Shown one piece after another: positions 23,358-35,853 of a stretch of 64,000 nucleotides of DNA; the first letter of the stretch is position 1; each line of letters starts with the position of its first letter. The stretch covers positions 248,001-312,000 of the forward strand of contig JAYKXP010000018.1 of NCBI GenBank assembly GCA_037176845.1, given 5' to 3'. A program made the position numbers and the translations under genes. The notes beneath the pieces are model-generated. The model made no database searches, was not told the DNA's origin, and was given only the letters and a program-made list of their open reading frames with translations. This stretch comes from Paramarasmius palmivorus (lineage: Eukaryota; Basidiomycota; Agaricomycetes; Agaricales; Marasmiaceae).

Positions 23358-24097
23358 CCCGCCAATTTGCCTCTTGATTACTTTAAGGAAAAGTGGCGAA
23401 ATCCCGCTGGTGCTGTGTACCGTAAAGCGGGAGGGCTAGTATACCGCTGTGAGATCCGACATTCAAAGGTGGCCTGAGGTGAGGTATTCCAAGAACAGCG
23501 ATTTACTAATGAGGCATGCAAAGACTGTTCGCTCGATGGTAATAATCATCGTGCCTGTATAGATAATAATCAATTTAGATAAAAATGACGCGAAATTGCC
23601 GCACCAGAGGGGTATGCGAATACCTGGTACATTTACCGCCCACCGCCCGTTACCATGTTAGGGATAGACAGATGTTTGTTGATATTCGAAATGCTATGTC
23701 CTACCAAGACTTTTTGTAAATGACCCTATCTATCTGTCACGGAGAATGGAGACGTACTTTCACCGACAGCGGCTATCGTGCGCTGAGGATGGATTTACAT
23801 ACATACTTCATCGAAGGTTGGAACAACCCTTAAGCTTGTTACTCCATTGCTTCACGTACGGCCGTTCACCTAGTTCTCTGCTTGATTGCGCTTGTAAGTA
23901 CTGCTTCCCAATTTCATTATTCGTAACCGGTAGTTTAGGTCTCGATGTGAGCGGAAGAGTGGCATGGTATAGGTGAGGAGGTTTTTGGGAGAAACGCGTA
24001 AACTTGGTTTGGAATCTTCTTCATTGATCGACAGCGATGAGACCTACAGAAATACACGTTTGGGGACAATTCATAGCCATTAGAATTAATACGGCTA
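23358..24097. other. Intergenic spacer upstream of tyrosinase
   Basis: About 740 bp between two minus-strand genes. It should hold the upstream tyrosinase promoter and the 3' untranslated region of the peptidase. Open frames are short and lack any domain. No repeat was noticed. Confidence 0.45.
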
Positions 24098-25608
24098 TCA
24101 AAGCGGAAACCCTGCAGGACTTTTATACCCATTCGCCCCCACAGCTCTCACCCCAAACTGTGCGTTATCCTTCGACAATTTAACCGTAGCCGTGCTAACC
24201 TTGCCTAACGGAATGACACCTGTCCACTGTGGGGAGTCAGATGCCCTCCAAACTATTTCATAGCTCGATGCGCTGGGATCGATAGTCCAACTCAATGTCG
24301 AGTTGTTTGTCAACCCACTCGTGTTCATCGACACGCCCTTTGGGGTACCAGGGGCCTGCGCTAATGACCAGAGAGCCGCACCATTCACCTTTGCGACACG
24401 AGCATTGAACTCGTAGTCACAAAACTCGGGTAGATCGCCGTACTGAAGGCCATTGTCGACACGTACGTTTTGGTGTTGATGAGCGAAATTCTCGTTGGGT
24501 TCGGTGAAACGAACAGCGGGGAATCCAGCATCAAGGAATGATTCATGATCGCCACCCCGGTTGAAGCGGTCAGGGCGCCAGACGGGCTGTACTAAACCGA
24601 TGTATAATTAGCAACTTGTAGGAACTATGATATTCAAAAGAGGGATCACCTGTCATGTTCGTCACAGTATTAGATGCAATTTCAGCTACAAATCGCCCCA
24701 ACTGCCTTGTCGGCGAGTCATTCTCTGCTCCGATATCAACCCGATGCGAGATCTGAGAAGCGGACTCTGTAGGAGGAATACCCCGGACAAACATCCTGAT
24801 ATTGTAGGGATCCTTCGTGACACCATCGTCTGCCGTTGATGAACCAACAATGTCGTTGTTCAACATCCCCTGAACATCAATCCCGGCATTCTTCAGCTGC
24901 TGGGCCATATACGCCGAGCCGATTAGCCCCTGCTCCTCACCAGCAACGGCAGCAAAGATGATTGTCGCCCGAGTCTGCTTTGGAGCCATGATCCTAGCCA
25001 ATTCCATTGAGACTGCAACGCCACTTGCGTCATCATTGGCTCCAGGTGCATCTCCATCAGGGTCACTATTGTTGCTGTTTCGAGAGTCGTAGTGTCCAGA
25101 AACTACGTAGACCCTGTTGGAGTTTTCGGACCCCTTGAGGGTGGCAAAGACGTTGCTGAGAACTGTGCCTTGAGGTACGCCGCCTCCTGATCCTGGAGTG
25201 AATGTTTGAACGGTGACGTTCATTCGACCGTTCGATGTTGCTGCAAAAGTGCGCATCTGAGATGCAATCCAGTCTCGAGCAGCCCCAATACCGCGGGTGG
25301 GGTTGGTCTGACTAGAAAGGGTGTTACGAGTCCCAAATGACACGAGCTTTCCGATTATAGTCTGGATACGAGCGGGGTCGATTTGGTTGAGCATCTGGGT
25401 AAGCTCGGCGTCAGGCTGTTGAGCTACAAGCTGTTGACCTGGGCCTGGTGGCCATGTGTCCGGAGTCAACGGGTCCTGCAGCTGTGCGCTCACTGTGAAG
25501 TCTTTGTTGATCGTACGACGAAGGAGATGTGATAGATCACCCACCGAAAGTAGCGATGCATAATATCGCTGATAAGCGTGCCAACAGGAGTTGTAAGGAA
25601 AGATACAT
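24098..25608 (-). CDS. Secreted M28 zinc aminopeptidase with Fn3-like C-terminal domain
   Basis: Three exons encode about 490 residues. Exon 1 is a signal peptide, starting MYLSLQLLLARLSAIL, so the enzyme is secreted. The M28 (aminopeptidase Y/Ap1-like) metal ligands are in order: His in VSGHYDSR, bridging Asp in APGANDDASGVA, Glu pair in AGEEQGLIGS, Asp in NNDIVGSS and His in GGDHESFLDAGFPA. It should remove N-terminal amino acids from extracellular peptides using two zinc ions. After the catalytic domain, a segment of about 85 residues (GTPKGVSMNTSGLTNNS onward) has the beta-strand rhythm and the Trp/Tyr spacing of a fibronectin type III domain, and ends SPAGFPL. Intron 1 begins GTGGGT just after the signal peptide; intron 2 follows TNMT. 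All catalytic residues seem intact. Confidence 0.92.
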
Positions 25609-26890
25609 TGTGTTTGCTCCAGTCAAAATCAGTTTTGTATCGTATTATATGTCAATTTGTCCTAAGGTACAAGGAGTATGAATCAGTGAGAAAAAATAAA
25701 GAGATAAAAGGAAATACCATGTGGTATCTTGCTCTGAGCCGTCTGCATGTCGGGCTTGACACGGACTTGAGGAAGAACAGGTGAACATGCCACGCCAAAA
25801 GGAAGCGCAAGAGGTCGGGGTACCAGTGCTTCTTCCGTAACTAAAATAGTTGTTTGATAAGAACACACGAGGCGGGACTGGAAAACCAGCTTGTTTGGGA
25901 GACCATGAGAGCCCGTCGGCCGATTGAGAGCTGACTACAATTTCGAGCAATTTGTCTTCACTAGATGTTTTTCAGGCCGTTTGGATTTGGTAGTCTTGAA
26001 ATGAGAGCTATAAATTTCCTATATAGAATTGATCAGAACCAATTGAGAGCATTGAATGATCAATTCTCTTTACACACCTATGGTGATCATGTATCCGTTC
26101 CTCAGTGCTCAGTTCCACAGGATTCGCCACAAGCCGGATACTGTTCCGCAGGTAAAAATACACGACACTTCGCTGGTGATCCGATATCATGTCGAGAGTC
26201 GTTCAGGACCTTCCAGTACCTGTGTAGTTGCGAAAACAATATAGTCAGCCTCCTTCTGAAATGAAGTTCCTAATCAATGACTCACCAGCAAATCATCCAT
26301 ATTTCCTTGCTACTTGGTGAACCCTGACTTCCGAGACCACTGAGATGAAGAGAAGAGCTGGTGAGGAAACGGGAGTGCATGTGGTGGACGCGGATGACAG
26401 AGGCTAGGGTCGTGGGATAATCGGAGTTATCGGCATAAGGCCTCAAGCCCGACCTGAGCCGAATTCCCTACCCTCATCCTCTTCTGTACCCTTCCTAGAT
26501 TCATCCTTCACTAGCTTCACTCCCGGCAGAGACTGAATATTGTCCTATTCTTGAACGAACAACGAACTTTCTCAAGACTCTCAAGTACTAATCTTTGTAC
26601 TAGAAGCCGATGGTTGCAAGGGATCAACGTTTGTGGGTCCACTGGCATTTTTTACACAATTGAATACACCGGTACGTCGCCAGAGCAAGTGATTTCCTGG
26701 ATAAAATTAAAGTCTACGCGGAGATTAGGAAGGCAGCAACGCCTCGGCAGATCCTAGGCTTTTGTTGTGCAAAGAACAAGGAACACTGATGCCAACCACT
26801 TACAATAACAAGGCATGCCGGGCGCTACTCCTTTTTTTCTCGAGACGTCGTCTATGCATCCCATAGTTACCGCTTGAGGAAAACGACTTC
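25609..26890. other. Divergent promoter region
   Basis: About 1.3 kb between the peptidase start (25608, minus) and the plus-strand gene at 26949. An AT-rich TATA-like stretch (CATATAATACG on the minus strand near 25648) could serve the peptidase. Open frames of about 100 codons on each strand have no domain and no splice continuity. Nothing else was recognised. Confidence 0.45.
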
Positions 26891-26897
26891 TATAAGA
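26891..26897 (+). promoter_or_regulatory. TATA box of the 26949 gene
   Basis: TATAAGA lies 52 bp upstream of the ATG at 26949. The in-frame upstream ATG at 26910 would fall almost at the expected transcription start, so 26949 is the better start codon. Confidence 0.45.
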
Positions 26898-26948
26898 CCT
26901 GGCTAGACCTTGTTCTTCAGTTCACACCGATCCCTCCTTTTCCGCGCC

Positions 26949-29187
26949 ATGTCTGTTGCGTTGGCCTTCGTCAGGCAGTCCCTCTTCCGTCTCGTCTCTG
27001 GCAGTGACTCGGAAGTATCGACGCAGAGCGTCCCTCATGTCGTGCCGCAGCACAAACGGACACCACTCATTGAGGACAATGAGTCAGATGGTAGTGGGCC
27101 TTCGGAGACGTTGATCGATTATCCGTATTATCTGTCAGGAGATGGGCCGGTTGACAGGCCCATCGAGGATAAAGTTTATGAAAAGGTTCCGGATTCGACA
27201 TTCGTTACCTTGGAAGCTAGGACGCTGGCCAACTGGTTAGGTCTTTGGATTGTTGACCGAGTCAATCCTTCTTCGACTTCGAGAATAGGTCAGGCTTTAT
27301 TTCTATAAATTCCATTCCATCACTCAACAACCTTCTTAGCGATCCGACGTGACAATTTTGCGGTGCTCACCCTTCGGATTAGCAACGTACTTCGTGTTGT
27401 CAGCCCTTCATGTTCCGCAATTCTCATTGCCTTGGAATATCTCGATCGAATGCTGCTCCTCACGTCTCTCTCCGAGATTCCGGATGATAATTCCTGTCTT
27501 CGCGTCATGTACTACCTCTTCCTGTTGTCACTGGAGTTCACCTTTACCATCAGGGGAGAAAGGACCCCCATTACTTCGTGAGTAATTCCCGTGTGGTTCA
27601 TTAGAAGTGTGTCATTGATTGTCCTCTACTTTTAGTCAGCAATGGTACCCAACACCCACGGAATTGGCTGGTAGATTACGGGCATACTATTTGGATGGAC
27701 TTCGGAATGATTTTGACGTTCCCTCCGATTTAGTGTGTCGTTTCGAGGACCATGCACGCCAAATCTTATGCGACTTGTATGACTGCGATACGTTGGACGA
27801 TTTCTTCCGCAATGCAAAGGCAGAACTCGAGGCACGAGAAGATACTCGGTCCGTTTATGGCACCCCACCTTCTTCCCCTGAAATCGACCTTTCTCCGGAA
27901 TATTCTGCAGAAGAGATGCGTCTCTACAAGGAGAGGGAGGTGCAAGAGTTTTGTGTAACTCTCGACGCTATCATGTTAGTGCCTGCGAGGAGTGCGCCCG
28001 ACCGGGAGCAGGCATCAGACATGTTAATTCCGGAATCCGACGTTTCCGAGATCGGGACATCCGAGTTAGCCACAGGATCCCCTCAGGTCCAGTCATCGGC
28101 CACAGTACCAGTGTCATTCAGGACCATACCAGATGAGCAGTCTCAGGTTGTGAGCTCGCCTTCCCGCTATAGCACCAGTGTCGAGAATATCCCTGCTCCC
28201 ACCGTCAATTCCGTACCAACGGAATCTGCTGTTGACTTGGCCAGTCCCTTATCCGCAACTTTCCACCATCTCCAACGTCTCCCGTCTTCTCATCAAGCAG
28301 TCAACTCTACCAACCAACCAGCAACCGGTATCGACTTGTTCCTTCCAGACCCACCTGTTGGTGATCTGGGCATGATACAAGAACTTCAAGCAATCTATGA
28401 CGAAGCAGAGCTTGTGAAGATTACCTTTGGTTCGGTAGCGATGACGCCTGTGTCGCACGCCCGGGTTGACATTTGTGCTCGTCGACTTGTCCCTCGTCGA
28501 CCGCGTCCTGCACACGAACCGGTGGAAGAAAAGCTACTTGGTTCAAACGGTAGTGTTGTTGGCGTTATTACACCACAACATCAAGGAGATCACTACGCCA
28601 GGCAAAACGAAGGCGCCGTGAAAGGAGACTCACTTTGGGGCTCCGATTTTACTGCTGCTCCTACGACTGCTGCCCAGGAGGATTCCATGGATGTCGGAGA
28701 AGAGGAGACGATTGTCGAGAATACACCTTTCCTGAATCTCGGCGAGCTCGGAGCATTGACTCACCGAGATAGGCGTCTTCGTCTCCCCCTATTCGCAGTT
28801 CCGCTTCCTTTACACGTTCCTCCCGCGCCGATGCCCCAGTACATTCCCTTGCCTGCGGTTCCTGACTTTTTCCCAGTATATGACCTGTTCAGCTCCTCTG
28901 TCCCAGGCATTTCGCCTTCCGTTCCTAGTGGGCTCGCGCGCTTAGCTCCTGGGTACCAACGTCCCGCCCAACAGACAGTTGTCCTATCTCCGTTGGCCGA
29001 CTTGGATATTCTCGGACCTGAGGCTCTCGTTTCGGCCAGTGACGAGGTCATTCCTAGGATTCCTAAACGTCTTCTGCCTGTCTATCAGCCTATACCACGT
29101 TATGGGCATTTGGGAATTCCTGGCCATTTTGACAGACGTTTCAGTTTCTTCCGCCCATACTTCCGGCCGCGTTGGAATCCTATTTAG
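26949..29187 (+). CDS. Cyclin-like N-terminal domain protein with proline-rich tail
   Basis: Three exons encode about 700 residues. After an acidic disordered start (MSVALAFVRQSLFRLVSGSD) comes a helical region of about 150 residues. It includes AILIALEYLDRMLLL, RVMYYLFLLSLEFTF, and after the second intron SQQWYPTPTELAGRLRAYYL. The order of an L-E-Y-L-D-R helix, a hydrophobic helix, then a helix around a Trp resembles a cyclin box, but the match is weaker than for the gene at 9667. The remaining 450 residues are disordered, rich in Pro, Val and Asp/Glu, with many PxP stretches. They end RPYFRPRWNPI. Intron 1 (about 27288-27340) joins SRI to AIRRDNF; intron 2 joins PIT to SQQWY. A CDK-partner role would be inference; a fast-evolving lineage-specific regulator is equally possible. 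Confidence 0.6.
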
Positions 29188-29926
29188 GCTGCAGACAGTG
29201 ATAAAGACGAGTGTAGCGGGGAGACGGATGATACATATAACGAACCAAGGCGCATAAGGCGCCATGAACTCTGGAAACGTTTACAACTTACGCGATGGAC
29301 ACCCTTATCATGTAGTTCTACCTGTATAATCTTTATCTGCAGACTTAATTGTATCCGCTCTCAGACAACAATCTGTCAAAGTCATGGATGTACTCGCAAA
29401 GATTTGTTTAGATTCGAGAGAAAAAGTTGAATTTCATGAACCTCGAGTCGACATACAAATAAGGCACATGAAAGAAATGTGTCGCGCGGTACAAAGGTAT
29501 GAGGGTAGTAACTATTGTATGTACGGGAAGTAGTAGTATTAGGGATTAATCCAATTATTCCGCTGGTGTCGTGAGGGCGTTTCAGGCTTGGGTTTGAGAT
29601 ACAAGGAGAAGGGACGAAGTGCGTAAGAAGGGAAAATAAGTATATGCGTCAATAAACAGTAATGCAACAATGTCGTCTAATAAGTACTTCCATGAATAGC
29701 ACAATGCAAGGAGACACGATGAATGAGAAGATCGGTGACAACAGAGATCAGATAGTCAAGAAAGATCACTCGAGGAAAGCCGAGTCCGCCGGAAATGAAG
29801 CAATCGTGAAGGATCATGAAGGTGAACGTGAGAGATGAAAGAGTCCGAGTTAGTTATAAGAGATTTTGAGGAGTAGGGCGTAGGGCATCGATCCGCAGTA
29901 CCGTGCAAGTGTCAAGACGCACTGTC
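29188..29926. other. Convergent intergenic region
   Basis: About 740 bp between the ends of a plus-strand and a minus-strand gene, so probably two 3' untranslated regions and short intergenic DNA. It is purine-rich on the plus strand and has no open frame of interest or repeat. Confidence 0.45.
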
Positions 29927-32900
29927 TCATGCAGGCCTCCACGTTGATTCTGGGCGGTCAACCATATGAGAATTACCTCCCCAACTTGATACAGTTCGAC
30001 CACTGTCATCCGTAGCGCTACCTATGGTATTGGGTGCAGTGATGAATGACTGGGGTGCAGTACTGATGTCTGCGTGGCTGCTCTGCGACGAGAGTGCGTC
30101 TGTTCGATTCTCACTGCCAGGAATAGCCAATCCACCGGATGGTTCGCTGTGACTGCTCTGCTCCAAATCTGGTCCATGCATGGTGTCTTCCGAGGGCTGC
30201 AGCGAAGGTGCGTTTCCTGATAGATTTGAATGAGCCTCTCGTAGCTGATGCAATGTTTCCGTTTCACGAGGTCGAGTTGGCGTCGTCGCTGCAGGCTCAA
30301 TCACTGCAGGGGCCGTTGCAGTAGTGGTCACTTGGGGTTGTGCTGGTGACCCTGGCGCAGAACTTGCTGCTTCCTCTTCTTCACTGACTCTCTCTTCTCT
30401 TTGCTGCCACTGATTCCTACGGGGTAGAGGATGTCCGAAGGTATTATTCTCGCCACCACTACTCAGCACACCATCAGATGCACTCCCGGATCTTGAATGG
30501 GTTCGGTCTGTGTAATAGTGTGGACTATCCTCAGACAACCTTGCCATGCTAGAGTTAGCTCGCGAACGCATCACAGTGTTCTGCACCAACTCTAAACTCG
30601 ATCGGGAAGCCGAGCTCACTGTCTGGAGAAGCGATTGAGTGCGGTTTCTCACTGCACCTGACATTGAACCTGCTCGAGATCTCGAAGAAGAGGATCCAGA
30701 ATGCGAGGTTGTACGGGAGTTAGAGCCAGACCGGGACCCATTACTACTTCTTCCACCGAAGCTCATACGGTGAGTACCAGAAAGCTGACTGCTTGCTCTG
30801 TGACGAAGTGCAGTTAACGAAGTTCTTGGACTTGGTCCTCTCGAGTTGGTCAATAAGCCTACTACATCATCGCCTTCGTCAGCTTCCTGCGAGCCCTCAG
30901 GTTCGGGTTGCTCCATCATCATCGACTCATCGAACTCGCCGTCATCCTCCTCGTCATAATCTCCCTCCAAATCTGAACTGTAGATACCGCGCTCAGGAGA
31001 CGACATCCCATACGGTCCATGATGACCAAACGCCTCGACATATCTTCCAGCGCTACCACCCCGAGTACGTGCTCTCGGTCGTCCAGCTCGAGGGAAGTCA
31101 ACGCTTGGAGATGATTGAACAGATGGTGAAGGTACTGTTCCAGCTCTAGCCCTATTCCCTGCACGTTCGTGTCTTGGAGGCATCGGAATGGCGCCGGCCA
31201 TGCTGATCGGACTCGCAGCATCGGAAGTCGTGTACTGAGAGCGCGGAGAATGCGAATCAGTAGATTCACGGTTTCCGGTTGACATGGTCGAGCGAGAAAA
31301 GTGTGTTTGTTGAGAGACTCGGGAACCCATTGTTGAACGACCATTGGAAGGGGGCGTCATTTGAGAACCAGACGACGTCGAGGTGCCTCGTGTTGGATGG
31401 CGGAACTGGAATGGATATCGCGAGGTAACCGGCCTACCCAAGGATGACATCGAATTTGAAGCACGGCCTGAAGACGATGACGGCTCTTCACTTGTCCCAA
31501 CCCCAGTTTCTACGGTCTCGTCATCATCATCCCCCTCTTCTTCTTCCTCCTCCTCCTCCTCCTCCTCCTCTTCTTCCTCTTCCTCGGGAGTTCTCTCAGT
31601 CCTCCCATTTGCACTGCCACTCCTACTTTTGGACGACGAAGATTTTTCAAAGCTCCTCACTGAAGGGGATGGTGGGAATGGCACCTTCAAATTGTCCTTC
31701 TCTACATCCTCACTCGATAATTGTGCAGCACCCTTAGCAGTGAACGGATAGGGCAACTGCATCAATGGTCCACTTCCAGTCGGTGCCTGCTTATCCCTTG
31801 TCGAGGCTCTTTGCACAACCTTGGGTATGGCTGCAGCCAACTCCGGAGGCGTCAATCTTCCAGTTGGAGGCTGAGACTTTGATCCGCTGCCGCTAGCGAC
31901 AGGCTGATCAGGCATCTTGAAGAAGTCTTCTGACAGCACACCTCGCCTTTGTTGTGCAGATGCAGTAGTAGGTGAAGTAGGCATCAAACCCACGGCAGCC
32001 ATCAACCTATCCATGCCCTCGAATCCACCTGGCGTTGCAGGTAACGGCAATCCAGGGGTTTCCGGAACGTCTGCCTTGCCCTCGCTGTAACCGTAACCGT
32101 GCCCATAGTATCCGCGAAGGGCCTGATTGAGATTCTTAGCCCCACTTCCCCATCGTCTAGACGGTCTCATGGTAACAAGACAGAAATCGTACGCATCCCA
32201 GATACGTGATAGAGTGCCTTCTTTCCATGACCAAGGAAGTGGCGCATCAGGGTCAAAGTATGCTGTTTCCGAGTTGTTATCTCCAAGACTATACATGGAA
32301 GAACGGTTCTTCTCCTGAACGTCTTCCTCTTCCCAACGGTATCGAGGTCCACACAAGCCGGCACAAGCCTGGCCAGAGAGTATCCACAGACCAATCCTAT
32401 TAGGGAAAAGACAAGGTCAGTATTCAGTGGCAAACTAGACAGGAAAGATTGATCGAAAGATAGTCGAGAATCAGGCACACAGAGCGCGCAAGGTACGGGA
32501 CAAAATGACACTAACCAGCTGATTAGAAGAACCAAAGTCTTCCAAACCGTCAAAGCCACATTCGCTGCAAGCACACCCTTCGAATACCCAGTCAACGTTC
32601 CATCTCGGTTAAAAAAGGTTGCGTCTCTCCCGGTTTCCAGGCCTTGTCCTACAAGTACCAGCACGTTTGGATCCGTGGTCCAGAACGCTAATAACAAAGC
32701 AAGGCTGAGTCCTGCTCGTGGCAGAAGCAACGCTACTGTCGGTAGATTCTGAGAGTAAAAGTAGAAGGTTTCCGCAAGTCCATCGCGCAACGAACCTCCA
32801 CGAGAAGGTAGGAAGGCTGACCATCGAATGTGATAGAGGAAACAAAATGTGGAATAGGAGGTCATTGATGCAAGGTCCCGAGCAGAAGCAGAAGTGTAGA

Positions 32901-33885
32901 TCGGGAAAATAGGTGGACGCTCTGTGAAGGCAGGTTGACAAGTCAAATTGAGTTGACGAAAGACCATAGGGGATCGACTCACTGGTACGCCACCTCCTAA
33001 CGAACGAATAGATGATCTCGTACACAACGAAGACCACAACGATCCAAACGAGCCAACATGCAACATATGCAGCTGCGCCCAATGCCCAGTTCCTTCCAGA
33101 ACCAGGCACGCCGGGCGCTTCAGGATTAGGAAATTTGGAAACTCTGGTTCAACATGCAGTGTAAGTGACGAGATACCGGAAACTAGGGCCAAGAACACGT
33201 ACTGGATTAATATGAATACAGCATTGAAATCGAAAAAGGTCTGCAGGGGGATGTGGGCGAAAACTAGTAAAGGAAGGAGGTAGAAATAGATGCGGGTGAA
33301 GACAGAAGGGTTCCGAAGGATGTCAAAGTTGACGCTCCTTGAACGAAAGCGCGGCTGAGGAGGTCTGGTAGGAATTGTCGTCGGAAGAGGGAGATCTCCA
33401 CCAAAAACCGTAGGTGAAAGAGGAGTCCCAGTTGCTCTAGACCATGCTCTACCATGGAGCGGATTGCTGTTGACGCGAGTATGGTCACTTGGATGCCTAT
33501 GCTCTTTCTCCACAAATCCTTCATTTCCTTCCAAACTGACAATACGAACCGACCGTGGCGTCGGCTTGCGACCGCCCATCATAGGTGATATAGGTGAATC
33601 GCTTGGGCCAGGGGTGATGGGTTCTGGGATGCCAACAGAGGACTGAAATGTGGATGCTGGTGCAGGAGGAGGGGGTCGTTTGGGGAGCCATGAGGGATAG
33701 CCTTCGGAATCCTTGGACATCTGGGCCGGAGAGTAGGATGAAGGTCGCTCGAAAGAATCACCTCCCTGTTCGACAGGAGACTCGGAGTTGCCCGCTGACT
33801 CTGAGTTGGTGTTACTGTGATTATTCGCCTCCGAGTGAGGATCGTCTGGCGTAGGCTGTCGTGAAGTACGTGAAAAGAAAAACAT
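29927..33885 (-). CDS. Four-pass membrane protein with very long disordered C-terminus
   Basis: Four exons encode about 1,240 residues. A Pro/Ser-rich cytosolic N-terminus (about 195 residues, starting MFFFSRTSRQPTPDD) precedes four hydrophobic segments. These lie around FYLLPLLVFAHIPLQTFF, YVACWLVWIVVVFVVYEIIY, LPTVALLLPRAGLSLALLLA and LTVWKTLVLLISWIGLWIL. The last of these is split by an intron within the Trp codon. The segment after the fourth helix, CAGLCGPRYRWEEED, looks conserved. About 800 residues of low-complexity tail follow: Ser-rich, with a run of 18 Glu (31531-31587 region) and Ser/Arg-rich repeats. I do not recognise a named family; the regular exon borders and clean topology argue it is a real and constrained protein. 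A regulatory or scaffold role at an internal or plasma membrane is only a guess. Confidence 0.8.
31531..31587 (-). repeat. Trinucleotide tract encoding poly-Glu
   Basis: The plus strand is an imperfect (CTC/TTC)n tract, which on the coding strand gives a run of 18 Glu followed by Gly and Asp residues inside the disordered tail of the membrane protein. Such tracts are prone to length change by replication slippage while staying in frame. Confidence 0.85.
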
Positions 33886-35853
33886 GAGAACGTCGTCAAA
33901 TGCAAAAGTCCAGAGTCAGAAGGAAGAAGAATGTGACGCGTCGCAACCCGGGGGCGTTGTTGTTTTTTTGTTTTATTTTTTAGATTTTTGTGAGCTCGTC
34001 GTTGCATGCAGCTATGGACGCTGAGCAAACAGATATCACGACGGTTCAAAAGGTTGAACGCGCGAGCCTCGTGTCTTTTGGGTGATCTGCCTCGTGTTGA
34101 TGCTCTAGGTCAGATGGGGGCGAGGACGAAGCAGAGGTCCAACGGTCAACCCTGTCCCACCAGAACACCCAACTTGAACCAAAATTAAGCGATCATGCGC
34201 CTTACCTATTCCGGAGCCCTAACCCAAATCTCTTCCTCCGCGCCGGCCGTTCAAGCGAAAACCCTGAAATAGAATAAGGAACTGATGGCGAAACCTTGAC
34301 AGAAAATTTTCAGTCTGGATCGCAAAACGAAGGTCTGAAAGGAACGAATACTAGAGTGCCAGAGTCTGAACACTCGGTTGTGAGTGGTGGTTTGAGGTAA
34401 AGATGCAAAAAATGCCATTATCCCCCGGGAGTCGCAGTCGTGCGTTGCTATGGACGCGGTATCGGCAGCCCTGGACGACGAGTATACGCCCATGCACCGT
34501 ATTCCCATCAATATAACCCCCAGTGGTATTCTTCAAGTCTTGGGGCCCCTCAGCGGCCCTCGCCGCTGCCTTGACAGAGGTTGCACCGACAGGCATCAAG
34601 GTTTCCGTAGCATTGGTCCATCACAGAGAAGGGCGTCCAACTCGCACGCAATATACGTTCTGGTTCTGGAACTCTTCTAAATTCCAGCCATCAGTGGTTT
34701 CTCATCAACATCTTCCGTTATCCAGCCGTTATCCATGCGACAAACAACATACAAAATCTATTGGAAAAGCATGTTTTCGTCATTGAGAAAGTAAAGGGGA
34801 CATGGTCAGATGCACTTTACCTCTGTTCCTCTCCACGTCATTGTGTTCAGAGAATCCCAGGAGATCTATACACGGAAGATGCTAGTCTTGAAAGACGCAC
34901 GAAGAACACGTTGTAAGGACATGTCAGGACGTGTCTAAGCCAGGTGTTACCCTACTTTGGAAGGATCAAAGCACGATACTGACAGGCCTCATGCACTACA
35001 CGTTTTGAAGCTTTGGAGCCCACAGGCTTTGTCCGACCGCGGAGGAGTGTAAAATTGACTAGTTCCTGGTCCCTGGCTTGTTCGACAGAACCCATCGATG
35101 CGCATAGATAGCTGACGGGCGGATTTGGTTATGTGAATCGGCGTGTGCCGCAAGTTAGTCGACACGATTCTTTGTTTTGAACGTTGAAGGTCCTTCGTGA
35201 GGTGAATTCCAGTCAACCGCACAATCCTCATGCATTGTGAGTTCAAGGACACACCAATACCATCGCTGCATATCTCTCAAACCCAAGTATTGGAACAAAG
35301 TAACCGATAATCCGAGTATTCAGTCGGCCGACAGGAGGCGAGAGCAAAGTTGCTTGGGCCCAATCTTGACAGCTTCGTAACCACAAAGAGCGGCGGCTCT
35401 TTTGACGATGGAGTATCTAGTGGAATTGAAACTGGTTATATGGCGATGTGGCTAATTTTTTCGTAGCATACACACCAGACTTTCGACTTCGCGCTCGCTC
35501 GCACAACCCCTATTTCAGTGTATCGCTTCAGTATTGAGGTAGGATACGTTGGATCCAGAGCAGGAAAAATTGAAGTGGCCTATCGAGAGAATTACTGTGG
35601 TGGTGGAGATGAAAGAAGATTGAAACTGAAATGAAACAATTGAACGAAATTGGTCGTTTGACCCCTGAGGCGCTTAGTCGCGTGTTTGGCGCCCAATTAG
35701 CGCGCAAGTGAACCGATGGGATTGAGGATGGTACATGCTATAAGTACGCGGTAACAGTACTGCAAAATATATCGAGCAAGAATATGTGTGTCTAGGAGCC
35801 GTCTGCTTGGGAAACCACTTTTGTACAATACCAAGAATGCAGCGCTAGTCCCT
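33886..35853. other. Gene-poor stretch
   Basis: About 2 kb between two minus-strand genes, which must hold the promoter of the membrane protein gene. A stop-free plus-strand frame at 34450-34786 has a coding-like flavour (MDAVSAALDDEYTPMHRIPI and, in the overlapping frame, SWGPSAALAAALTEVAPTGI) but no family, splice continuity or clear start. I saw no other candidate. Confidence 0.45.

Noticed and set aside
31383..31751. Plus-strand Ser-rich frame opposite the membrane protein
   Set aside because: It is the antisense of the poly-Glu and Ser-rich coding tract; composition explains it fully.
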